Made by a program: the position numbers and the translations under genes. From Alicyclobacillus tolerans (GTDB taxonomy: Bacteria; Bacillota; Bacilli; Alicyclobacillales; Alicyclobacillaceae), in NCBI RefSeq assembly GCF_001447355.1, contig NZ_JXBW01000007.1, positions 62,001-126,000 of the forward strand: a stretch of DNA of 64,000 bases. Direction: 5' to 3'. Shown here in pieces: positions 35,267-43,255 of this stretch. The notes below the pieces were generated by a model. It was given only the letters and a program-made list of their open reading frames with translations, was not told the origin of the DNA and did no database searches. Within the stretch, counting starts at the first letter, position 1. Every line of letters starts with the position of its first letter.

Positions 35267-36105
35267 TGAATGCGAAACGCCTGCGCCTTCAACTCGCTCA
35301 CAGCACAGTGCACATCGTCCTGATTATCCTATGCGTTGTATGCACCACCCCGCTGTTTTGGATGATCCGCACGGCACTTGCACCAAGCGCCGACATCCTC
35401 TCGTCGCATTTATGGCCCAACCACCTGGCCTTCGGCAACTTCGTCACTGCTTGGCACGCCCAGCCGTTTCTCTTGTTTTTAGGCAACAGCTTGCTGACCA
35501 ACGCCACGATTGTCGCGTGTCAACTCGGAACATCGGCCCTCGCGGCATACTCGCTCGTCTTTATTCCCTATCAAGGCAAGCGCTTGGTTTTCTTCACCAC
35601 TCTGCTCGCCATGATGGTGCCGATGCAGGCAACCTTCGTCCCCATCTACAGCATGCTTTCGACATTCCATCTCATCAACACCTACGGCGCGCTCATCCTT
35701 CCCTTCGTCGGGTCCGCATTCGGCGTTTTCCTGATGCGCCAAGGTTTCCTTTCGATCCCGAAGGAAATGGTGCAGGCTGCGCGCGTCGACGGTGCAACTG
35801 AATGGCAGATTCTCGTCAACATTGTCTTACCGCATGCGAAGCCAACCGTTGCAACTCTTGTGTTGCTCAACTTCGTATACCACTACAACAGCCTGTTCTG
35901 GCCGCTCATCGCGACCAACACGAACAACATGCGCGTCGTTCCGGTCGCACTGTCGTACTTCCTGACTCAGGACGCAGGTCAATCTCTGCAATGGAACCTC
36001 GCCATGGCGTTCGACGTATTTGCGATAGCCCCTGTCGTGATCCTATTCCTGCTTGGCCAACGTTATTTCGTACAAGGTGTCACAGGCATTTCTTTGAAAG
36101 GCTGA
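35266..36105 (+). CDS. ABC sugar/glycerol-3-phosphate permease (UgpE/MalG-like)
   Basis: 279 residues, six TM segments, EAA loop VQAARVDGATEWQILVNIVLP. The ATG at 35266 overlaps the stop of the first permease (TGATG) and has GGAGGAGG upstream, so translation is coupled. Pairs with the upstream permease to form the channel. Confidence 0.92.
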   Translation: MNAKRLRLQLAHSTVHIVLIILCVVCTTPLFWMIRTALAPSADILSSHLWPNHLAFGNFVTAWHAQPFLLFLGNSLLTNATIVACQLGTSALAAYSLVFIPYQGKRLVFFTTLLAMMVPMQATFVPIYSMLSTFHLINTYGALILPFVGSAFGVFLMRQGFLSIPKEMVQAARVDGATEWQILVNIVLPHAKPTVATLVLLNFVYHYNSLFWPLIATNTNNMRVVPVALSYFLTQDAGQSLQWNLAMAFDVFAIAPVVILFLLGQRYFVQGVTGISLKG

Positions 36106-36157
36106 ACAATACGACATGCAAGCATCCAAACACATACAATAAGGAGTGTATTGACGA

Positions 36158-37507
36158 ATGAACAACATCAGGCGTCCACTCGTCTATTTCGGAGTGTTAT
36201 GCACAGCGGGGACACTCGCCACTGGTTGCAGTACAACGAACATTGCGACAAAAGCGAATACGGTCTCAGCATCACACATATCTGACCAATCCGTCATGGG
36301 GGCGGCGAGCCGGAATCCCATCACCATTGCCTTCTGGTACGGCGTCAGCAACAACCTGAGCAACGACATTCAACAAATGGTTGCCGAATTTAACCGTACA
36401 CACCCGAACATTCGAGTCGTCGCTACGTACGAAGGTAGCTATTCAGGGGGCGGCGAGGAACAGCAAAAGCTCCTTGCGGCCATCAAAGCAGGTGACCCGC
36501 CGGCCATTGCTCAAATCGAGGTTCATGCGATGCCAGTGTTTGCTGCCAGTGGCCAATTGGTAGACCTCACTTCCCTGCTGAGGACGAGTTCCATTGACAA
36601 ACCAAGCAACTTCCTGGATGGCATTCTCGTCTCAACACAGTATCAGGGCCGCTACTATGGCGTGCCGTTTAATCGCAGCGTTCCCGTGCTCTATTATAAC
36701 GAGACGCTGTTTCGGCAAGCTGGCATCACTCGGCCACCAGCGAACTGGACGCAACTTATGGCAGACGCCAAAGCCCTGACGAAGGGCGGAGGCAGCCACA
36801 AAATATATGGTTTTGCGCCGCTTGTCGACTGGTGGCCGTGGGAATATGCAGTCTTATCGAACGGTGGAACCATCCTCTCGCACAACCTGACCGAAGCGAC
36901 ATTTGCCAAGCCCAATGCCTTGACCATCCTGAATGCACAAGCCCAGTTGGTCAAAGAAGGCGATGCCAAAGTCGAGGCCGGCCCAAATGCGTGGGACCTC
37001 ATGACGCAGGATTTCATCAATGGCGAAGTAGCTATGGATATTGACTCGATTGGAAGTGCCAGCAAGGTTGCGTCGGGCGTCGGATCGAAATTTAGTTGGA
37101 ACACGGCGTTGCTACCGCGCGGGAAGACGCTCGCTGTGCCTCCTGGCGGTGGCGATCTCGCCATTCTCAAAGGCGTGTCCCCGGCCCAACAACAGGCTGC
37201 CTGGACGTTTATTCAGTGGTGGACTGCTCCTGCACAATCCGTCAAATGGTCAATAGAAACGGGTTATCTTCCTGTGCAGAAAGCCGATTTGGCGAACAAA
37301 ACATACGTGTCATTCATTTCCAAACACCCACAATACAGGACGGCAGTTGACGAATTGAAGTACGAGCAATCCTCACCTGCATCGCCGGCATACCTTGCGG
37401 TGCTCGAACAAGTGCAACAAGCCCTGGAAGGCATCTTTGATGAAGGAAAACCTGTGGCACCGACGATGGAACAAACGGCGGAACAGGTGAACCAAAACTT
37501 AGGCTGA
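36158..37507 (+). CDS. ABC substrate-binding lipoprotein (UgpB-like)
   Basis: 449 residues. The signal peptide ends in a lipobox (LATGC, Cys24) for lipid anchoring. The mature protein is an extracellular solute-binding family 1 fold, with RYYGVPFNRSVPVLYYNE near residue 165, NGEVAMDIDS and the WWTAPAQSVKWSIETGYLPVQ segment seen in UgpB/sugar-binding proteins. With the following phosphodiesterase it probably binds glycerol-3-phosphate or glycerophosphodiesters. The ATG follows AAGGAG. Confidence 0.9.
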   Translation: MNNIRRPLVYFGVLCTAGTLATGCSTTNIATKANTVSASHISDQSVMGAASRNPITIAFWYGVSNNLSNDIQQMVAEFNRTHPNIRVVATYEGSYSGGGEEQQKLLAAIKAGDPPAIAQIEVHAMPVFAASGQLVDLTSLLRTSSIDKPSNFLDGILVSTQYQGRYYGVPFNRSVPVLYYNETLFRQAGITRPPANWTQLMADAKALTKGGGSHKIYGFAPLVDWWPWEYAVLSNGGTILSHNLTEATFAKPNALTILNAQAQLVKEGDAKVEAGPNAWDLMTQDFINGEVAMDIDSIGSASKVASGVGSKFSWNTALLPRGKTLAVPPGGGDLAILKGVSPAQQQAAWTFIQWWTAPAQSVKWSIETGYLPVQKADLANKTYVSFISKHPQYRTAVDELKYEQSSPASPAYLAVLEQVQQALEGIFDEGKPVAPTMEQTAEQVNQNLG

Positions 37508-37538
37508 CAAGACCTCGTCAGCCCGTGGAGGATGAATC

Positions 37539-38291
37539 ATGAACATACAAGAGTGGCTGCAAGCGGACGACGTGGTGTGGATCGCCCACCGCGGCGCAAA
37601 GTCGGAATGCCCCGAAAATACCCTACCTGCGTTCACGCGAGCTGTAGCGATGGGCGCCGATATGATCGAGCTCGATGTGCGCTCCGCCGGCGATGGCTCA
37701 CTCATCGTTCTCCACGACGCAACTTTGGAACGGACGACCAATGGTCAAGGCACCGTCAGTGACATGACCCTTGCACAAATCCGCCAGTACGATGCCGGCG
37801 CCTGGTTCGACCAACGATTTCAAGGTACGGTCATCCCGACGCTGGACGAAGTACTCGTCAAACTGCCGCACACATGTTTGAACATCGAGCTAAAAACTGG
37901 ACCTGCCGAGCGTACCCATGCACTCGTCCGCAGCGTATTAGGCTGTATCTACCGTCATGGCGCAGCCGGACGCGTCCTTTTGTCATCTTTTGATCATACC
38001 GCGCTCGCCGCGGTGCGTTCACTGGATCCGACCATCGCCTTAGGCGCCCTCTTCGTTGGTCGTCTTTGGCCCCCCTTCGATCTCGCTGAGACCTTGCGCC
38101 TTGACAGCCTGCACCCAGACGTAGAACACCTTGATCCCCACTTCGTGGCGCAAGCCAAAGCACGGGGTTATGCGGTGTTTGCTTGGACCGTGCGCAGCAA
38201 AGAGGCCTTATCGTTGTGCCTTCAGGCTGGCGTCTCGGGCGTCATTCTTGACGAATTGACGTATAAACAAACCGCATCTTCGTCCGTGTGA
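37539..38291 (+). CDS. Glycerophosphodiester phosphodiesterase (UgpQ-like)
   Basis: 250 residues of the GDPD family: catalytic AHRGAKSECPENT near residue 18, metal ligands IELDVRSAGDG, and LNIELKTG; C-terminal VFAWTVRSKEAL and GVILDE segments. It hydrolyses glycerophosphodiesters to glycerol-3-phosphate and an alcohol. No signal peptide, so cytoplasmic. It is 31 bp after the binding protein, making a ugpA-ugpE-ugpB-ugpQ order. Confidence 0.93.
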   Translation: MNIQEWLQADDVVWIAHRGAKSECPENTLPAFTRAVAMGADMIELDVRSAGDGSLIVLHDATLERTTNGQGTVSDMTLAQIRQYDAGAWFDQRFQGTVIPTLDEVLVKLPHTCLNIELKTGPAERTHALVRSVLGCIYRHGAAGRVLLSSFDHTALAAVRSLDPTIALGALFVGRLWPPFDLAETLRLDSLHPDVEHLDPHFVAQAKARGYAVFAWTVRSKEALSLCLQAGVSGVILDELTYKQTASSSV

Positions 38292-38380
38292 TACAGTGGA
38301 GTAATGGCACACTGGAGCCCTAGATTACGCTGACAGAGACAAACGATTGGGTACCTTTTAACGACAGTTTGTACCAAGTA

Positions 38381-38405
38381 AGGGCGGCTGCTTCACAGCC
38401 GCCCT
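38381..38405. terminator. GC-rich hairpin between convergent genes
   Basis: 10-bp perfect stem AGGGCGGCTG/CAGCCGCCCT with a 5-base loop. It contains the stop codon of the FAD oxidoreductase gene. Only a weak T-rich tail follows in either direction. Confidence 0.5.
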
Positions 38406-39817
38406 AACAATTGCCTCGCCACGTGTACACCGCTACTCGCGGCCTGTGAAATTCCCCTGGAAATACCCGGGCCATCCCCCGCACAATACAAGCCATCGAT
38501 GTGCGTCTGGAGATCCTTTCCAACTTCCGCGCGTGCCGCGTAAAACTTTGCTTCGACCCCGTAGAACAAGGTGTGATCGCTCGCAATACCCGGGGTTACC
38601 TTGTCGAGTGCCTCAATCATCTCTTGCAGCGCCAACATGGTCTTATACGGCAGAACGAGGCCGAGATCACCCGGTACCGCTTCCTTCAGAGTCGGTTCGA
38701 CGAAGCCCTCCCTAATGCGTTGCTCTGTGCTGCGGCGCCCTTTGCGAAGATCGCCATACTTCTGAACGATGATTGAGCCGTTGGAAAGTTCGTTCGCTTG
38801 ACGACAGATGCTTTTCGCAAATTCGTTCGGTCGATCGAATGGTTCGGTGAAGCGATGGCTGACCAACAGCGCAAAGTTGGTATTGTGGGAGCCGAGTGCC
38901 GGATCGTGATATGCGTGACCATTTGCCGCCATGACACCCGTGTGGTTTTCAACGACGACGTGGCCCGACGGGTTGCTACAGAACGTGCGCACCATAAGAC
39001 CTGTTGCCGGCGATTGATAAAGAAACTTCCCTTCGTAGAGATGGTCGTTGATCTCTTGCATGACAACGTTGCTCGTCTCCACACGAACACCGATGTCCAC
39101 CTGATTGTTGGTCATCCGCAGTTTGTGGCGCCGGAACAAATCGGACAACCAGGTCGCACCGTCTCGTCCTGGTGCGAGAAGAACGAACTTTGCGCGAACT
39201 TGCTCGCCTCCGCGCAGGACGACCCCAGCAATCCGCTCGTCCTCGACAAGCAAATCTTCCACAAATGTGCGGAAGCGAAGATCGATATGTTTTGCGAGGT
39301 AATCGAAAATCGAGTTCATCAATTCGAGATTCATGTCTGTCCCAATGTGGCGCACCCGTGCGCGCAACAACTTCAGCCCTGCAGCCATGGCCCGCCGCTC
39401 AATGGCCGCAACTGCCGGCGTTGAGGGATCCGTGATGACATCTGGGGCACCATGCTTCAAGTTGATGGCATCGACGTACTCGATCAGCGATAAAACTTCG
39501 GATGATGGCAGGTATTCTGTGAGGTATCCGCCAAATTCGGCCGTGATGTTGAACTTCCCATCGCTAAAGCTGCCTGCGCCACCCGCGCCATTGATGACGC
39601 CACATGCTGGCCAACAACTTGCATAAGTCTTGATTTTGTTCGCAGGTGGGCACTTGTCGATACGGCCTTCCATAATCGGACAATGCCTGTACTTCGCCTC
39701 GACGCCTTTATCAATCATCAGCACCTTTGCCCGGGGCGCCTTTTCCGCCAACTCGTATGCCGCGTAGATACCCGCAGGCCCAGCACCAACGATAATCACG
39801 TCATAGTTATCCGCCAC
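38393..39817 (-). CDS. FAD-dependent oxidoreductase
   Basis: 474 residues. The N-terminal Rossmann motif DVIIVGAGPAGIYAAYEL binds FAD. A cysteine-containing segment (CPIMEGRIDKCPPANKIKTYASCWPACG, described here by its four Cys) and GAGGAGSFSDGK follow, and the C-terminal DGLYCAGDGPGISRGI closes the FAD site. This is the COG2509-type uncharacterised FAD dehydrogenase group, related to geranylgeranyl-reductase-like and HI0933-like flavoproteins. Substrate unknown. Single gene, convergent with the phosphodiesterase. Confidence 0.87.
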   Translation of the reverse strand: MADNYDVIIVGAGPAGIYAAYELAEKAPRAKVLMIDKGVEAKYRHCPIMEGRIDKCPPANKIKTYASCWPACGVINGAGGAGSFSDGKFNITAEFGGYLTEYLPSSEVLSLIEYVDAINLKHGAPDVITDPSTPAVAAIERRAMAAGLKLLRARVRHIGTDMNLELMNSIFDYLAKHIDLRFRTFVEDLLVEDERIAGVVLRGGEQVRAKFVLLAPGRDGATWLSDLFRRHKLRMTNNQVDIGVRVETSNVVMQEINDHLYEGKFLYQSPATGLMVRTFCSNPSGHVVVENHTGVMAANGHAYHDPALGSHNTNFALLVSHRFTEPFDRPNEFAKSICRQANELSNGSIIVQKYGDLRKGRRSTEQRIREGFVEPTLKEAVPGDLGLVLPYKTMLALQEMIEALDKVTPGIASDHTLFYGVEAKFYAARAEVGKDLQTHIDGLYCAGDGPGISRGISQAASSGVHVARQLLGRL

Positions 39818-39963
39818 TCAAATTCCTCCTGTTCGGCGGCTGATCGTCCGCAGTGAACAAATGAAAACCCGAACATTGATGTTAAACACAATAACATTGT
39901 TCGGATGAATGACCTTCGTCATTATAGCGGTTACAGCGCTAAGGTCAAGAGGGCCAATGTGGT

Positions 39964-39992
39964 TTGACAATCGAACATACGTTCTGTATAGT
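39964..39992 (+). promoter_or_regulatory. Sigma-A promoter with an embedded LexA (DinR) box
   Basis: TTGACA (39964-39969) and TATAGT (39987-39992) are 17 bp apart, an excellent housekeeping promoter. The spacer contains CGAACATACGTTC (39972-39984), which matches the Gram-positive LexA consensus CGAACRNRYGTTYC except for the last base, and is a perfect GAAC-N4-GTTC palindrome. LexA bound here would block RNA polymerase, so the gene at 40026 should be DNA-damage inducible. Confidence 0.88.
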
Positions 39993-40025
39993 GGCTTTCA
40001 TCCACTGTAGCGGAGGTCATGTAGG

Positions 40026-40379
40026 ATGCGGAGAGTGTACATATCTGGACCCATGACAGGTTTGCCCGACTTGAATCGTCCAGCATTTCTGGAGGCGGCC
40101 AAAAAACTGCGCAGTTACGGCCACGAGGTCATCAATCCCGCCGAGGTGTGTGGCTCTGACGAATCGTGGCCGAGTGCAATGCGCAAGGACATCCGTCTGC
40201 TGATGGATGCCGATTGCATCGTTACGTTGCCCGGTTGGGAACATTCGCGTGGTGCACGGCTTGAAGTGTATGTGGCGAGCCAACTCGAGATGCCAGTCTA
40301 CTCGATGTCGACATTCTTGCGCCTTTGTACACACGCCATTGAGGATGTTGGCGTGCGCCAGCTTGCACTGGATTTATAA
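40026..40379 (+). CDS. DUF4406 protein, nucleoside deoxyribosyltransferase-like
   Basis: 117 residues. YISGPMTGLPDLNRPAFLEAAKKLRSYGHEVINPAE is the typical DUF4406 opening, of a fold related to nucleoside 2-deoxyribosyltransferases (GPM, then Asp, and a later MRKDIRLLMDADCIVTLPGWE). Such proteins are common in phages. Convergent with thymidine kinase, so a role in nucleoside/nucleotide metabolism is plausible but unproven. A GGAGG SD lies before the ATG. Promoter carries a LexA box. Confidence 0.88.
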   Translation: MRRVYISGPMTGLPDLNRPAFLEAAKKLRSYGHEVINPAEVCGSDESWPSAMRKDIRLLMDADCIVTLPGWEHSRGARLEVYVASQLEMPVYSMSTFLRLCTHAIEDVGVRQLALDL

Positions 40380-40404
40380 GGGGAGATTTGCGAGCAGGAT
40401 TGGA

Positions 40405-41001
40405 TTAGAAGTTAGGGGTACGCATCAACCCGCCGACGTCGGGATGAAAGTAATGTTTGCGCCAGACGGATTTGTACAAATCGTTGCCGCCAACCTCGAT
40501 TTGTTCGCCCGCATACACCGGCTTGCCGTCTTTGACTTTTAAAATCATCGTCGCTTTGCGGTCACACCCAGGATTCGCGCAAATAGTCTTGATTTCTTCA
40601 ATGCGGTCGGCCCATAAAATGGCCGCTTCACTGCCTTCAAACAACTGATTGCGATAATCTTTCAACAAGCCGTACGCGATGACAGGAATGTCAAGATCGT
40701 CCGCGATACGAGCCAATTGGCGGACGTGGTACGCACGCAAAAACTGCACTTCGTCGACGAGAACACAGTCGGCAGGATCGCCCTTGACGATTTCATACAG
40801 GTTGGTACCGTCATCGACGACAATGGCCTGCTTCGCAATGCCGACGCGCGACGCAATCACGCCTCGGCCGTAGCGGTCGTCCACGGCCGGCGTGAACAAT
40901 GTCACGCGCTTCCCCTGTTCCTCGTAACTGTGCGCGACGGTCAACAATTGAATCGATTTACTCGCATTCATCTGCCCAAACCGATAATACAATTTGGCCA
41001 A
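40405..41001 (-). CDS. tdk: Thymidine kinase
   Basis: 198 residues of type II TK. The P-loop-like FGQMNASKSIQLL, VDEVQFL (Walker B), and zinc-binding C-x4-C (CANPGCDRKA) are present; the lasso segment has a YGLLKDYRNQLF variant where most enzymes have YGLRTDF. The Cys pair near the C-terminus of many homologues is replaced (YFHPD). It phosphorylates thymidine with ATP in nucleoside salvage. Downstream of the SDR gene on the same strand. Confidence 0.94.
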   Translation of the reverse strand: MAKLYYRFGQMNASKSIQLLTVAHSYEEQGKRVTLFTPAVDDRYGRGVIASRVGIAKQAIVVDDGTNLYEIVKGDPADCVLVDEVQFLRAYHVRQLARIADDLDIPVIAYGLLKDYRNQLFEGSEAAILWADRIEEIKTICANPGCDRKATMILKVKDGKPVYAGEQIEVGGNDLYKSVWRKHYFHPDVGGLMRTPNF

Positions 41002-41027
41002 GTTACAAGATCTCCTTTTATTTCAAA

Positions 41028-41966
41028 CTACACAGTATCCGCTAATGCAATCCAATCGTCCGGACGGATATTCGCCAGCTCAAGGGATAACTCCCAAAGC
41101 CTTTTGGCGGCATCGACATCGTATGACGCATCGCTCGAGCGAACAATGCCTGGGTAACCACGCATACCGCCCACAGGACCGATGTATTCGCCACCAATCA
41201 AATCCGGGTGCGTCGCCGCGTACAGCGTCGGCAAGGCCCCCATCTCACTCGGTTGGGCAAAGCGATTCACCCACCGCGCAAACGGCCGAACCCATGTGGA
41301 CTTTGCAAACATGCCATTGTCGAGCAACGATGTCGCCGCGAAACCTGGATGCGCAGCGATGCTTTGTAGCGCCAATCCCCGGCTTTGCACGCGCCGTTGC
41401 AACTCGTAGGCAAACAACAGATTCGCCAACTTGCTTTGCGAATAACTGGAAAACCGACGATACCTTCCATCTCCACGAAGGTACGGAATATCTAAGGCTT
41501 TAGCCATTGTGTGCGCCATGCTACTCACCGTGACAACACGTGCACCCCGCCCCTTACAAAGCGTCGGTAAAAGGCGCAACGTGAGTGCGAAATGTCCGAT
41601 ATGGTTCGTGCCAAATTGCAGTTCCAAACCTTGCTGCGTCCTTTGATAAGAAGGCGCCATGACACCGGCATTATTTACAAGCAGGTTAACCTTTCGTTCC
41701 CGCTCCATCACTTCATCGGCAAATGCCTGCACCGATGACAAATCGGCGAGATCGATCCGCATGACGGCCACGTCCGCCTGTGGGACCTCCGCAAGGATGC
41801 GATTCTTGGCTGCTGCTCCACGCTCTACACTGCGCACGGCCAAAATGACCCTCGCGTGCCGCGCTGCTAAGGCCTTCGCCGCTTCCCAGCCGATGCCGCT
41901 GTTTGCGCCCGTCACAATCGCGGTCATCCCCCGCAAGCTGGGCATGTTGTCTATCGTCCAGTCCAT
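41028..41966 (-). CDS. Short-chain dehydrogenase/reductase
   Basis: 312 residues. NAD(P)-binding TGANSGIGWEAAK (TGxxxGIG), NNAGVMAP, and the catalytic Ser-Tyr-x3-Lys (VTVSSMAHT ... YSQSKLANLLFAYELQ). The layout resembles retinol-dehydrogenase/WW-oxidoreductase-like SDRs. Substrate unknown. The ATG at 41966 follows GGTAGGAGGG; an in-frame start 42 bases earlier has no SD. Confidence 0.9.
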   Translation of the reverse strand: MDWTIDNMPSLRGMTAIVTGANSGIGWEAAKALAARHARVILAVRSVERGAAAKNRILAEVPQADVAVMRIDLADLSSVQAFADEVMERERKVNLLVNNAGVMAPSYQRTQQGLELQFGTNHIGHFALTLRLLPTLCKGRGARVVTVSSMAHTMAKALDIPYLRGDGRYRRFSSYSQSKLANLLFAYELQRRVQSRGLALQSIAAHPGFAATSLLDNGMFAKSTWVRPFARWVNRFAQPSEMGALPTLYAATHPDLIGGEYIGPVGGMRGYPGIVRSSDASYDVDAAKRLWELSLELANIRPDDWIALADTV

Positions 41967-42127
41967 GGCGGCCCTCCTACCCTCACCGGCAGTTTGGCAA
42001 ATCACCATCTTATACTACTGCAATCCACTCCTGACGGATAGACTGGAAAATGAACACCCATGCATACCAGCACAATCCGCGCTACAATGGCGACTGTCTA
42101 TGCAAGACCTAGAAAGGAAGAATTGCC

Positions 42128-43255
42128 GTGCACGATTGGTTGACCATCGTTCTCGTTGCATGCGTCATCATCTCAGCGCTCCTCGGCTTCGCACGCGGTT
42201 TTACTCGCGAACTGCGAACGACCATCGCGCAGGTCATGAACATCGCCGTCGCCTGCTTGTCGGGTTGGCTCGCCTGGCGCCTTAGCGCATACATCCGACA
42301 CTGGATGACACATCCGGAGGGCATGGTTCACTTGCCACAATGGCTCACACACCTCGCCACAGCTTGGCAACAGGCACCGCGCGTCGGCAACCTAATCTGT
42401 TTTGCCGTACTCTACCTCATTCTATCTAATTTGCTCATGACGATGGTGCGTCCCCTATGGGGCATCACCTTTTCCATATCCCAACGCAAACCGGACATCT
42501 TCGTACGCATGGGTGGCGGCGGCGTGGGCGCCATCGCGGGTTCGCTTCGTGCAGCAGCGCTAGGCGCATGCATTTTTCTTGCAAACCAATACTTGTCGCT
42601 ACCCGCTCTGGTGCGAGCAGCAAACGCTTCGACACCCTACACCATGCTTGAACGCGATGTCTACAAACCGTGGTTACAACCGTTTGCCACTCGCGAGTTG
42701 CCCGTGCTTGCGCAAGGCGCTCTGCATCCCATCGCCCAAAACATTTCGCTGTTTGCGATCCCGACTCCAGGCTCCTCCTCGGAGACTGGCATCCTGATTG
42801 TGCCAAAGCCAGTTGCCGAAAAAGCCTTGCAGATCACGAAAGGCGATTCGACGCCGGAACAAAAGGCCAAGGCATTGTACGAATGGGAAATTCACCACAT
42901 CTCATACAACTGGGCCAAATACGACGACTATGTGTATCACGGTAAATGGGATGCACAATCGCCGTTGCAGACTCTGAAAACCGGCAAAGGTGTATGTGCC
43001 GATTTTGCCCTGTTGTATGCGGATATGGCCCACGCCTGTGGACTTACTGTGCGCATCGACGAGGGCTTAGGTGGTACCGCGGGTGACGAAGGCAGCCATG
43101 CCTGGAATGAGGTTTACCTTCCAGCAGAGCATCGCTGGATCCTCATCGACACCACCTGGGGATCAGAGCAAGATGACTGGTTCAACGTACCGCCTGCACA
43201 GTTTGACCAAACCCATCAAACCGAGACGTCTATCACCTTTTATGCCTCACCTTGA
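42128..43255 (+). CDS. CvpA-like membrane domain fused to a transglutaminase-like domain
   Basis: 375 residues. The first 170 have four hydrophobic segments with a CvpA/colicin V production-type opening (LTIVLVACVIISALLGFARGFTRELR). From about residue 240 a transglutaminase-like domain follows with the Cys-His-Asp triad in GKGVCADFALLYADMAHACGL, GSHAWNEVYL and WILIDTTWGS. The domain between (about 170-235) probably faces outside. GTG start with AAAGGAAG upstream. The catalytic domain suggests cell-surface proteolysis or cross-linking. The pairing is uncommon. Overlaps the next gene's 3' end by 16 bp. Confidence 0.82.
   Translation: MHDWLTIVLVACVIISALLGFARGFTRELRTTIAQVMNIAVACLSGWLAWRLSAYIRHWMTHPEGMVHLPQWLTHLATAWQQAPRVGNLICFAVLYLILSNLLMTMVRPLWGITFSISQRKPDIFVRMGGGGVGAIAGSLRAAALGACIFLANQYLSLPALVRAANASTPYTMLERDVYKPWLQPFATRELPVLAQGALHPIAQNISLFAIPTPGSSSETGILIVPKPVAEKALQITKGDSTPEQKAKALYEWEIHHISYNWAKYDDYVYHGKWDAQSPLQTLKTGKGVCADFALLYADMAHACGLTVRIDEGLGGTAGDEGSHAWNEVYLPAEHRWILIDTTWGSEQDDWFNVPPAQFDQTHQTETSITFYASP

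Noticed and set aside
40026-41001. The DUF4406 + tdk region as a prophage remnant.
   Set aside because: No integrase, attachment repeats or phage structural genes; only the DUF4406 family has phage associations.
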